Notes under the pieces: model-generated
What the model was told of the DNA's origin: nothing
Databases searched by the model: none
What the model saw: only the letters and a program-made list of their open reading frames with translations
Part shown: positions 47,501 through 57,056 of the stretch, piece by piece
Layout of the letters: each line of letters begins with the position of its first letter
Numbering within the stretch: position 1 is the first letter of the stretch
From: Malurus cyaneus samueli
Lineage: Eukaryota; Chordata; Aves; Passeriformes; Maluridae
Length of the DNA stretch: 64,000 bases
Direction: 5' to 3'
Assembly: GCA_009741485.1 (NCBI GenBank)
Contig: CM019217.1
Location: forward strand, 34,171,485-34,235,484
Position numbers and translations under genes: made by a program

Positions 47501-50500
47501 TGAAAGCAAACTTTGTTTTATAAGCTTGCAGAGTGTGATGAACACTGCTTTTAGTCAGCAACAGGACTAGCTGTTTACTCATTCCTTCTACCACCGCAAG
47601 GCCTTTGAGGTTGGTCTGACAGTGACAACATAATCAAGATAAACATAATTATTTTTAAACTTAATCAGTTTTCTAAGCATCCACAGCTGCCCAAACCATT
47701 ATCCTAAGGTATCTGCAGAAAAAGCAATAGGGCAATGAACAAGAGCTAAGGCCAAAAAATTAAGCAAGTGGCTGTGCAGCCAGTGAACTGGGAAAAAAAA
47801 CCAAACCCAAATCCTATTTTTAGGCACTCCATCCTAACACGTAAGTTATAGAATCTTGAAAAGACTATAAAAAGGAAATAATTCCCATATTAAATACTTT
47901 TCTTTAAATCAGTATGATTTAATCTGTAGAGGAATAAGAAAAAGGAGATCAGCACTAGAGCTTCCAAAAGTTGTTACCAATAGTATCATGGTTGTGAACG
48001 CTTCTTTGTGAGCTGGTCTGTTCTTCTTTGTAAGTTACTTTTTCAGGCCGTTTATATGGTCCACAGGATTTTGAAGAGTCTGGCACCACGTTCTGTAATA
48101 AGTTTGTGATTTGTATGAATAATATGTTACAATGTATTCAATACAGATACATTTGAAAATACTCCAATCAATACCTATAATCTACCATACAGGCACCAGA
48201 TGCCAAGTACTTAAACCATAGAGATGCACTGAGATCCCACAAATGATTTTGCTTAATGAATAAACACTGATTTCTGGTATTATACAGTAAAAAGATTTTC
48301 GTACTGTAAAATTACGTTTTTCAAATTAAAGACTCTCCTTTGCTCAACTGACTGATCAAGAAAACCCCAAACCAGGGTATAGACATGCAGAAATGTGTAA
48401 TGCCCAAAGCAAAAAAAAACCCATCCAAGCCAAGTTCACCATTTGATAAATTTAATGGACAGCTGTACTAACCTGATGTATTCATAGGTCTGTTCAAAGC
48501 CTCTCAACTATATCAAGATCTTAATTACTACCGTAAGATTTTCTTTCAGAAATTCATACATACATCAAAAAATACATATACTGCTTTGTTTACTTTGGTA
48601 AGTCCTGTCCCAATTAAGTACTAAAAAATAACTCCCACAAAACACTACTGCTGCACAGTCAAAACCAGCAGGATTGAAGAAATAAGAACTTGACACATAC
48701 ATTCCCAAGTCTATCAAATGCTTGCTAATACCAAGTTTTTTTCTGTTTAATGAGCAAAACTTCTTTTTCGTCACATATAAAATGTAGCTTCAATATAATC
48801 TGAAAGGAAACGGCAATGCTGCATTACTGACTTTCTAAACCCCCTCTTCACTGCACTGTACCTTCCAGTAGTTGGGCTGACAGCTTTGATTAAGCCATTC
48901 TGAATAAAGTGAAAGTGATTTCTGGGTAGTTAAATCTTCATATGGAAACCCCATTCTCACAGCAAACAGGGAAGCTTGAAAAACAAGAACAAAATAAAAA
49001 AGAAACATTGATTTATTCACAGTTTTATGTATTTTATGATAATGCATTCATGTTGTGTTTTTTAGAAATCAAGAAATTCTACATCCTTTTTGGAGATGAG
49101 AAATACATCTTCTGGGAGCAGTATCAGCCACTAGCGCTATATACAACTTCAGCAGCCAAATCTCACTTCACAGGCAGTAACGTCAAAGTTTTCTCATCAA
49201 AAGGAGAAACAAATTCAACTACGTTAAATAACTGGACACAAGCAAGAGTGTGGAGCAAGCATGGCCTGGGCTGTGCAGGTCACAGAAATAAATAAGTCAT
49301 AAACACTTGAGTACATTTCCCTAAGAAAGATAGTTTTTATGAAATATAAGTAACATAGCAGCATGTTTGTCATTAAAACTCTGATATTTGATGAAAGCAA
49401 TTCAACAGCTTACATCATATTGCAGTCCTTCCTTGCAACTTTAAAAGTTACTGCTTCCTTGTTTTGGAAATTAATATGGTACATGCCAAGGGAGTAAAAG
49501 ACACACCAACACATGCAATGAAAGAATGCTACACTTCTAAGAATGACTTTTATCTGCAGGCAGAGGGAAAAGAAAAAAGATCAACTCTTCTTTCATCTTT
49601 TATCTATAGATACCTTTGATATTACCCAGTAACAGATACTGTTGCTAGGTTCAGATGCTTGAATTTACATTATCAATCCTTGATAATAATGTCACTATAA
49701 TACATAGCTGAACAAACTTACCCAGTCCAAGAATTAAGAGAAGCCTTTAATTACTGCTGGACTGCTTTTCTAGGTTTTTCTTAAAACCTGACACAATTAA
49801 AGTACCTTAGCACTCAGAGGAAAAGAAAACTGACAGCTTCAATTAAATAGATACTTACAGAACAAATAGACAGAATATGTTTTTTGGTTTTTGTTTGTGT
49901 TTTTTTTGGGGGGGATGGTGTTTTTTGTTGGGGTTTTTTTTCTTTTTTTTTGGTTAAGGTAAAATTGAGCTTGTGCATTTTTGTCAGGAATTCTTTCATA
50001 ACTTTGGAAACATTGTTTCTATTCCGAAAAGCAAAGTTCCTAATTTTTACTCTCTGGACTATTTGCCTGGATTATTGGTCTAAGTATTGCAAGAACAATA
50101 AGAGAAAGGTCACTGTGAACCTTTCCCATCTCCCTGGAGACAAGAAAATTTCTTGGCAATAACTAAATTACTTTTTTCCTCACTTGTAATCATCCTGCAC
50201 CGAATAACCCTCACCAGACTGTCAACATGGATATACGTGTCCTTTACTGCTAGTTTTCTAAGACTTGCCCTAAAGAATTTAGGTAACAAATGGAGAAAGG
50301 AGTTCTTTTAACAGTTCTTTTTACTGATGGTTATCTGTATCTGTTCCACAAAAGCTACACCATTGGCAAGCAGATCCAGAGAACTGCAGGCTGGTCAGCC
50401 TCACCTTGACCACGGAGAAGAAGATGGGAAAATTAACCTTGGAAATAATTTCTGAGCAAATGAAGGACAAGCAGATGATTAGGAATAGTCATCATGGCTT

Positions 50501-53500
50501 TGCAAAAGAGAAGTCCTGCTTGATCAGCCTGATAACTCCCTGTGATGAAATAACAGGTTTAGGGGATGAGGGGAGAGCAGTGGCTCTCTTGACTCCTCTT
50601 GACTTCTATAAGGCTTTTGACACTGGCTCCCATAAGATGCTCAAAGAGAAGCTGATGAAGTATGAACTGGATGAGCCAAGAGTGAGGACTGAAAATTGGC
50701 TTAAGAGCTTAGCTCAGAGGGTTGTGATCAGTGGTAGGAAGTCCAGTGGGTGCCACTAACTAGCAGTATCTCACTAGGGTCAATACAGTGTCCATAAAGC
50801 AACTTGGCAGGACAATGTTTGCTTCTGAGGGGCAGCAAGGTGAATGCCAGCCAGCAACATGCCCTTGCATCAAAGGCAGGTAACAATGCAGGTTGGGCTC
50901 CAGAATTACAAGAAGTGCTGCCAGCAGGTCAAGAAAAGTGATCTTTTCTTTTACTCTGCCCTGGTGAGGCCATACATGCAGTATTGGGTCCAGTTCTGAG
51001 CTGCCTGGTACAAGAGACATGGACTTACTGGACAAAGCCCCAGCAAAGGGCCACAAAGGCGACTCAGGGGCAGGAACATCTCTCCTACGAGGAAAGACTG
51101 AGAGAGCTGGGACTGTTCAGCCTGGGGAAAAGAAGGCTCAGAGGGATCTCATCAGTATATATAAATATCTCAAGGAAGGGTACAAAGAGGACAGAGCTAG
51201 GTTAGTTTTGGTCCTGCTCAGTGATGGGACCAGAGGCAATGGGCACAGACTGAAACACGAACAATAAAAAACACTTTTTCACTCTCAGTGTGACCAAGCA
51301 TTAACACAGGTGTGCACAGAGAGGTTTTAGAGCATCCATCCCTGGAGATATTCAAAACCATCTGGGCATGGTCCTAGAAAACCAGCTCACTAGTTGAGCA
51401 GGGGGGCTGAACCACAAGACTTCAAGTCCATGGCAACATCAACCATCCTGTGATTCTGTAATATATCATCTTACTTAAGCTGTCTATGTAGCGAAGGTTT
51501 TAAAATACTTAAATTTCAATTTTTTTAGTCAAAATAAATAAAACTGTGAAGGCTATTTAGGTGTGATTGCATTCTAACAGTTTCCAACATTGTTTTTCAC
51601 ATCAGAAGCAAAATTTTTGTATTACTTTCACTTAAATTTTACACACAGGAACAGTGTACAGGCCATATGTTTTAAAATCATCAACTCATTGAAATTAATG
51701 CATATCACAGCTTGCCTCTTCCTCTCTAGTGTCAATCATTCATAAAAATGCAATTTTAGAAGAGATGCAGACTTCCCTGGATTATATCCCTAAGTATATT
51801 CAAATAAAAGTGTGGTTTAGTTATTGGGAGAAAAATATGGAATAACCTCAGCAATTTTGCATCTTGAATAAGAAATGTCTGCAGAGATCATATGCATTTA
51901 TATGAAAAGATTCTACTATTCTAGTAAGCTTTCAGGTAAAAATGTAAATATTTTTATTTAGAAAATAAACTGTTCTTTCTCTCACGTGCTGATTTGAAGT
52001 TTCAAAATGTATTTTCTCTTTACTCATCTTCATCTGGTAAAGACAATCACAGTTTTTTTATCCAAGTTCCAATTTCCATAAAAATACATTTCTTTACAAG
52101 AAATAAGTCTTTCTCAATTTCTCCACTGCTTTCATTAATTCACTAGCATTAAACACCATCTCCAGTTTTTACTCTGATAAATCTTCAGCTTTCCTGTCGT
52201 TCTTTTGCTACTACTGCTAAACATTTTCTTCTGAGGAAGTTATCACTGACACTAAAAACTCAGCATAACAACCTTGCCCACATGCCTCCACTATGCAAAG
52301 AGCTATCTTCTTAGGCTGGAAGACATATTTTAAATCACATTTTAATTCTTCTGTTTGTTCATTTTCAGTATCTTTTCAGTTCATTCTACTGATCAAAATT
52401 TAAAAATACTTTGGTAACTAGCAATGACAGGCAAATGAGTATTAGGAGTATTTCTTCCTCCACTGTTTTAACACGACCAATTTCTTTTTCTGCATTACCT
52501 GCAAAATCTCTCTCAGCAAAGCCACTTGTAATCATGGTCAACTGGCTTAAATAGAACCTGCAAGTCTCTCTGTTCTGACCTTCTGTCAAACTGTATGCTC
52601 ACCTCCCAATACTGTTCCATTTTACTCAATCAAAAAATTGCTGTTACACTTACTTCTGTACATACAAATTCCTTCAAGAATCTTTTATCTTTTCTTATCA
52701 ATTTCATAGCACTTGAATAACGTTAATGCTCAGATCTCAATTTCCACACTTATCTCCATATTTCTCTCTGAGCAGGTGTAGGCTCAGAGCAGGCTTCTTA
52801 AAAGCCAAGAAATCTGTTCACCACTGATGTACCTCTGGGGAATGTACATCTCTTTTTTAACTGGTGTTATTTTACCAACAGCAGCCTGTATTTAAAAAGC
52901 TCAACTAAGCACCCAATTTGCTACTGCTCGTTTGTTGTGCCTGGGACTACAGTTTTAATGAGTTTTTTTTTACATTTAAGTTCGCATTAATATTTTTAAA
53001 CTATGAAATACAGTAATCATGTCCAATATATAGCAAAATATTAAAATGTAACTCCAGTGTCCATTAATTCTGCTATTCCTTACAAAAAGTTACTTCATGG
53101 TTTTAAATATAACACTTCCATCTAACAGTTTCTATAGTGTCTTTTAATAAATCATCTTTGATATTAGTAAAGCCTTGACACTACAAGTCAATATTTGCAG
53201 TTAGACTGCTGTAAAAAACATAAAATTATTTTTTTCCTTCTAAAAGTAAATCTATTTCTGACACATAGAATGACAGAATAAACACTTTTGAACTATTTGA
53301 GTAGATTGATTTGATTGTCAAGGAATGCTTCCACCTATATTAACAAGATTAAAACACGGCAATTTTAACAAGAAGTGTTTCAAAAGGAGGGTTTGATTTT
53401 GAAACAGTTAAAGGAATAATTACCTGATTCTCCCACTAGTAAGGTATGCTTAGTGTATTCAATGACCTTTCGTGCTACACCAATTGCATTTTTCACACGT

Positions 53501-56209
53501 CTGAGGCCAGCAACCGCCCCAACTTCCATAGTGTTGCTGGAAACAAGGAATATTTAAAACTTATTAAAAATACAAGAATAATTGCACTTTTTTTAATAGA
53601 CAAAATACATTCTCATCTAAATCAAAAAGCCTGCTCTTTCAACATAATGCTTTAATTGTTCTATGCTATAGACAGATAGCATCACATTAGTGGGGGAAAA
53701 ATTTTCTACATATATTGTTTCCTTTCACGGGCTTGGAGATGTTGCTCAAGTAGCAATAACTCCATTCACAGTAACATTTTCAGTAGAGTAACTATTTTTT
53801 TACATAAACTCATAACATGAACCACGCATTCGCAATTACTTTTTAATTGGGACAGCTCTAAATAGCAAATAAATTGCTATTGCTATTTATTAAATTGGTA
53901 TAAATTGAAGACAATTGGTCCAAAAGTGAAATATTATGGACTGAACGTAAAGGGAAGTTAACAATGTTACAAACTACCTGCTTTGCAACTGCTATATCTA
54001 GAACCAGATTACTGCACTACAAGTGAAGAGTCATTTCCTACTCTTCCAGCAATCAGGTATGTTATTTTTCCTACTTCCACAAGTTAACTTGTCCATAGTC
54101 AGTCCCAAAGCAACAAGATCCTGCAACAACCTTTAAATGTGCAAAAAATTTTCTCCATACAGTTTCCTTACCCATCCATAATCATGGCATCCAGAGTTGT
54201 TTCTCCACTTTCATCTGGGCTTCCTCCGTACCCCACACTCCCATCGCACTGATCAATCTCACACTGACCACAGCCTCTCTCGACCGCATCCAACTCCGAA
54301 CCTCCCGACTCCAATACTCTCCAAGCTGTAATCAACACGAATTATTAAATGTCACTTGGGAAAAAAGTTTCCACTACTGCATTAAAAATGGACATGATGC
54401 AGATGCACTACATATGTGGATAAAAACCAGTAAACCGTAACTTACAGATTACAAGGTCAAAATATAAATATAACCAAAAGAATGTAAAGCATCACTTCTC
54501 TAAATATTCTTTTTCTTGCATATCTGATTAGTGTTTCTGACTGTGAAACTGAGCTTTTCTTCTGAGGTGTTCTTTACTAACAATCATTCCACGTTCTCTG
54601 TATCAAATAACCTTCTCTGCCCAGAACCAATCATTACTATATCACTGCTTACTTAAAGCCTTCTGGGGGAAAAAAGGAAGAAAAACTTTCATCTCAAAAA
54701 AGTCCAAAAAAAACCCTACCCTAAAAAGCTTCACATGAGACTATTAAGTGTCCAGCTGCAGATAAAAAGGTTCATCAGTTACCTACATCAGTAACTACAC
54801 AAGCACAAAACCAAAGTGGAAATTACATGTAAAAATTAGTCTCCGTATTCTCCTGCTCAATCTTTAGTCTTCTATTCTTTAGGGTCTAGATCATGGTGCA
54901 ATTTTGTAAGACATTACAGACATGTCAAATGACATGACTTGAATACATTGAGCCTGAAGGCACTGCACATACGACATTTCACAAGGTTGGACCTAAGGCA
55001 AGATCTTCCAAGATGCCTGAGCTTGCTGCCACTGACAGTCACCGTCTTGCTTTGTCCTGGCTCTGGTGCCCTGTCACTCGACAGATCTACCCCGGGAGGC
55101 AGCAAATGCACACAGGCCAGCTCTTTTTGGCCAACGTGAACCACCTCAAAAAGCCTCATGATCACATACACTGTATGCAACTGTATGAAGTTGCATGAAC
55201 CGGGGAAAAAATAAGATTTAACAACATGCATCCACCTCCGCATATGCTTGTCTCTATTATGAATTTCAGTGTGAGGAGTACTGCCCTGATTCCTATTACC
55301 TTTATTACAATGAGTACCTTAACACAGGCTTTCAGAAGCTGCCAAGCAAGCGCCACGACTCTATTTCACTTCTGACTTATACAAGGCTTTATTAGTAACT
55401 CATTTCACAAGCAAGAGTTCTGCAAATTCGAATTTACAACTCGACTACGATAAAATAATCCGCAAGTCTCTTAAAATTACTATTCACAGCTAATTTATGC
55501 TGCCATAGAAAAACCCGCTTTGACTGTTAATAGCACACCAGAAAACAAGTTAAAAAAAAAATAACTACCTAAATCTTTAGGGGGCAAGAAGGAATCTCAG
55601 AAAAAAAAAAAAAAAAAAAAACACCAACCCTTTAGAAAATACTGCAAGCAGCCGCAAGAGTGCAACCCATTAATTAGCAAAAGTATGTCTTCCATCGAGC
55701 TTTTCCACAGTTCATAACTCTATAGTTTTTGTGGTTTGTTTTTTTTTTTTAACATTATTTCCCAACGTGGAAAGTTAAACTGCTTGCTTGAAGGCTCTCA
55801 GCGTCAGACAACCATCAATGGAAGGAAGCTCTTCCCCGTAGAAGGGACAACCCTTTCCAAGCAGCCGAGGCACCACCCGCCGCCTCCCCGAGCCAGCGCC
55901 GCTCGACGGCAGCCGGGTCACAGCCCGCTCCTTCTAGCCACACATCGGCCCCCATCAGAGATTTATTTTTCCCTAAGCGACACCAGCACCCAGGTGCGCC
56001 CGGCAGCTCCTCAGCAGGAAGGCACTCCCGGAGTGCACCGAGCGGCGTGGCTCAGCACCGCCCCACCCGCCCCGCTCTAGCCCAGGCCCCGCGGGGACAC
56101 CTGTCTCTGCAGCCGTCCTAAACGCCCAGGTATTGATGACTACAGGCAGGGCGGCAGCAGAGGCGGCGCCCCCCGGTGTCAACACAGCGACGAAAACAAG
56201 CGCAACCAT
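41486..56209 (-). CDS. AGA: AGA, lysosomal aspartylglucosaminidase (nine coding exons)
   Basis: Cleaves the GlcNAc-asparagine bond in the last steps of N-glycoprotein breakdown in lysosomes; loss causes aspartylglucosaminuria in humans. Coding exons in transcript order: 56209-56101, 54325-54172, 53536-53424, 48974-48862, 48092-47978, 46037-45962, 45252-45145, 42554-42421, 41586-41486. They sum to 1023 nt, 340 aa plus stop (human 346), with all phases consistent. Residues 1-20 form a signal peptide. The precursor is cut before Thr200 (HD|TIG), which becomes the N-terminal nucleophile. Thr218, Arg228, Asp231 and Thr251 match human catalytic and binding residues Thr224, Arg234, Asp237 and Thr257. 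Cysteines of [39 protein letters not shown] and the terminal VDCI match the human disulfide set. The start is the ATG directly before the signal peptide; no better one lies in frame. Confidence 0.97.
41587..42420 (-). other. AGA intron 8
   Basis: GTATGT...CCTAG intron. AT-rich, with an 11-bp hairpin at 42190-42214 and otherwise nothing recognised. Confidence 0.8.
42190..42214. repeat. Hairpin with 11-bp perfect stem
   Basis: GACTTCCACAA, loop CTT, then the exact reverse complement TTGTGGAAGTC. It is in AGA intron 8. No U-run or tRNA/snoRNA feature accompanies it. Confidence 0.9.
42421..42554 (-). CDS. AGA: AGA coding exon 8
   Basis: Acceptor TTTTTTCAG|, donor |GTATGT. It encodes [20 protein letters not shown] through [16 protein letters not shown], with cysteines equal to human Cys286 and 306 and the conserved N-glycosylation sequon NTT (human NVT at 308). 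Confidence 0.97.
42555..45144 (-). other. AGA intron 7
   Basis: GTTTGT...TTTCAG intron, enlarged by the solo LTR at 42949-43846. The remainder is AT-rich and featureless. Confidence 0.8.
42949..43846 (+). mobile_element. Near-complete solo LTR of an endogenous retrovirus
   Basis: An 898-bp block starting TGTTGTGGG and ending CCAAGACA, the TG...CA ends of LTRs. Flanking bases are CTTAG (42944-42948) and CTTAC (43847-43851), a 5-bp target duplication with one mismatch. It is G+C- and CpG-rich inside, with a T-rich stretch and AGTAAA near 43690 as a possible poly(A) signal. It resembles ERVL-like LTRs of songbirds, but the family is inferred. There is no internal retroviral gene. It is antisense to AGA. 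Confidence 0.8.
45145..45252 (-). CDS. AGA: AGA coding exon 7 (substrate binding)
   Basis: Acceptor CACTACAG|, donor AG|GTTTGT. It encodes [20 protein letters not shown] then [13 protein letters not shown]. Arg228 and Asp231 of RVGD bind the substrate amino-acid part, and Thr251 of the TGDGD turn helps form the oxyanion hole in the human enzyme. Confidence 0.97.
45253..45961 (-). other. AGA intron 6
   Basis: GTCAGT...CTACAG intron of AT-rich sequence without recognised features. Confidence 0.8.
45962..46037 (-). CDS. AGA: AGA coding exon 6
   Basis: A 76-nt exon with acceptor AACTTAG| and donor GG|GTCAGT. It encodes [20 protein letters not shown], including Thr218 (human Thr224) in GTSTNG. 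NGT is an extra possible sequon compared with human HKTGHIAAG. Confidence 0.95.
46038..47977 (-). other. AGA intron 5
   Basis: GTAACA...ACTTAG intron. I see no exon, mobile element or notable repeat. Confidence 0.8.
47978..48092 (-). CDS. AGA: AGA coding exon 5 (autocleavage site)
   Basis: Acceptor TTATTACAG|, donor |GTAACA. It encodes the variable linker from [14 protein letters not shown], with the Cys179 equivalent, up to HNHDTIG. The Asp199-Thr200 bond is the self-cleavage site that separates alpha and beta chains. The linker [15 protein letters not shown] is poorly conserved, as expected for a loop trimmed in maturation. Confidence 0.97.
48093..48861 (-). other. AGA intron 4
   Basis: GTACAG...TTACAG intron, AT-rich, nothing recognised. 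Confidence 0.8.
48862..48974 (-). CDS. AGA: AGA coding exon 4
   Basis: Acceptor TTTTTCAAG|, donor |GTACAG. It encodes [20 protein letters not shown] to SCQPNYWK, holding the cysteine equal to human Cys163. NQS just before that cysteine is a possible N-glycosylation sequon not present in human (ARNCQ). Ends in phase 0. Confidence 0.95.
49879..49955. repeat. G/T-rich low-complexity tract
   Basis: Runs of T and G only (including seven G and nine T in a row) on the + strand. It is A/C-rich in the sense of AGA transcription. Simple sequence of the kind common in bird introns. Confidence 0.85.
50356..51461 (+). mobile_element. Decayed CR1 LINE with reverse-transcriptase remnant
   Basis: The + strand from about 50406 reads [20 protein letters not shown] and then [20 protein letters not shown], a worn form of the CR1 RT palm region. 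An internal deletion of several hundred bases near 50.76-50.9 kb joins it to the end of ORF2 ([16 protein letters not shown] near 51.1 kb). The 3' tail ends ATCCTGTGATTCTGT. Frames are broken, so it is not active. It is antisense within AGA intron 3. Confidence 0.92.
53424..53536 (-). CDS. AGA: AGA coding exon 3
   Basis: Acceptor TTTCCAG|, donor |GTAATT. It encodes [20 protein letters not shown] then [17 protein letters not shown], close to human throughout, including the VGAV and [12 protein letters not shown] core of the alpha chain. Confidence 0.97.
53537..54171 (-). other. AGA intron 2
   Basis: GTAAGG...TTCCAG intron, AT-rich, nothing recognised. Confidence 0.8.
54172..54325 (-). CDS. 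AGA: AGA coding exon 2
   Basis: Acceptor TTGATTACAG|, donor |GTAAGG. It encodes [18 protein letters not shown] and the [13 protein letters not shown] motif, with cysteines equal to human Cys61, 64 and 69. It ends in MIMDG with the glycine codon split. Unusually rich in CpG codons for this gene. Confidence 0.97.
54326..56100 (-). other. AGA intron 1
   Basis: GTGTCC...TTACAG intron. The part next to exon 1 belongs to the CpG island. A poly-A run lies at 55601-55621. A G+C-richer patch at about 54.93-55.16 kb is open in several frames but matches nothing that I know. Confidence 0.75.
55601..55621. repeat. Poly-A tract (21 A)
   Basis: Uninterrupted run of 21 A in AGA intron 1, with no retroposon body in front of it. 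Confidence 0.9.
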
Positions 56210-56405
56210 GCCCCACCGCCGATCCCGCCGCTCCCGCCGCCATGCCGACCGGCGCAGCCCCACTCCGCCGCCTCCAACCAGAAGGCTCCGGCGGCGCAGG
56301 CGCGGATTGCCCGGCCCGGCCGGGACCGAGCGGCCCGGAGCGGTGCCAGGGTGGCCGCGGGTAGGGGTCGGGCACTGCGGCATCAGGAAACGGGGTCGTG
56401 GCCAG
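55860..56405 (-). promoter_or_regulatory. AGA CpG island promoter
   Basis: G+C- and CpG-rich sequence covering AGA exon 1 and about 200 bases upstream, with no TATA box near the start. This fits a housekeeping lysosomal gene. The upstream edge is close to a CR1 copy that begins at 56473. No CLEAR (GTCACGTGAC) element was seen here. Confidence 0.75.
56101..56209 (-). CDS. AGA: AGA coding exon 1 (signal peptide)
   Basis: Starts [20 protein letters not shown], a typical hydrophobic signal peptide, then [10 protein letters not shown], matching human LPLVVNTWPF at the mature N-terminus. Kozak context has G at -3 and +4. The donor is ACAG|GTGTCC. The human N-glycosylation sequon in this segment (FKNATEA) is replaced by FRTAAET. 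Confidence 0.93.
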
Positions 56406-56472
56406 GAATAACCTAAATTCTCAGCAAAGGCCGAGGCCCATGCCCACGGCAGATTAAAATAAAATTTGCATT

Positions 56473-57056
56473 TCACAGACTCACAAAATGATATGGGTTG
56501 GAAGCGACCTTAAAGATGACATCGTTCCAACCCCCCTGCCATGCGCAAGGACAGCCTGCGCTAGATCAGATTGGTCAGGGAGTCATCCAACCTGGTGATG
56601 AGCGCTACCAGGAGTGGGGCATCCACACCTTATCTTGGGCAGTCTGTTCCGGTGCATCACTACTCTCACAATAATGAATTATTTCTTAACATCTAATCTA
56701 AAGCTACTCTCTTTTAATCTGAACCCATTCCTGTTGTCCTGGCATTATATGCTCTTCTAAATAGTCTCACCTCATCTTTCCAGTAAGTGACCTTCATGTA
56801 CTGGAAAGGCACAATTGGGTCACTCTGAAACCTTCTCTTTTCCAAGCTAAAAATCCCAATTCTCCTAGCTTTTCCTCACAGAAGTAGTGCTCCATGCCTC
56901 TGATCAACTCCTCTGGACTCGCCCCAAAAGGTCGATGTCCTTCCTGTCCGCAGAGAGACGGATGCAGTACTTGAGGTGGAATCTCACCAGAGCACAGTAG
57001 AGGGTCAGAATCACCTCCCCTCGACCTGCTGGCCATGCTGCTTTTGATGCAGCTTT
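56473..57056 (-). mobile_element. 5'-truncated CR1 LINE upstream of AGA
   Basis: The + strand shows the reverse complement of a CR1 3' end (CACAAAATGATATGGGTTGG, then CCTTAAAGATGACATCGTTC) followed by the antisense of the CR1 3' UTR and pol tail (GTCCTTCCTGTCCG-like; CTTGAGGTGGAATCTCACCA; TGGCCATGCTGCTTTTGATG). It is about 580 bp, divergent, and starts about 260 bp from the AGA start codon. Confidence 0.88.

Larger units (their letters stand above)
48975..53423 (-). other. AGA intron 3
   Basis: GTAATT...TTCAAG intron, the largest of AGA. It holds a G/T-rich low-complexity patch at 49879-49955 and a decayed CR1 at 50356-51461. The remainder is AT-rich without features. Confidence 0.8.

Noticed and set aside
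56118..56375. Other long frames over AGA exon 1 on both strands
   Set aside because: GC-rich shadows of the CpG island. Only the frame starting MVALVF continues correctly into exon 2.
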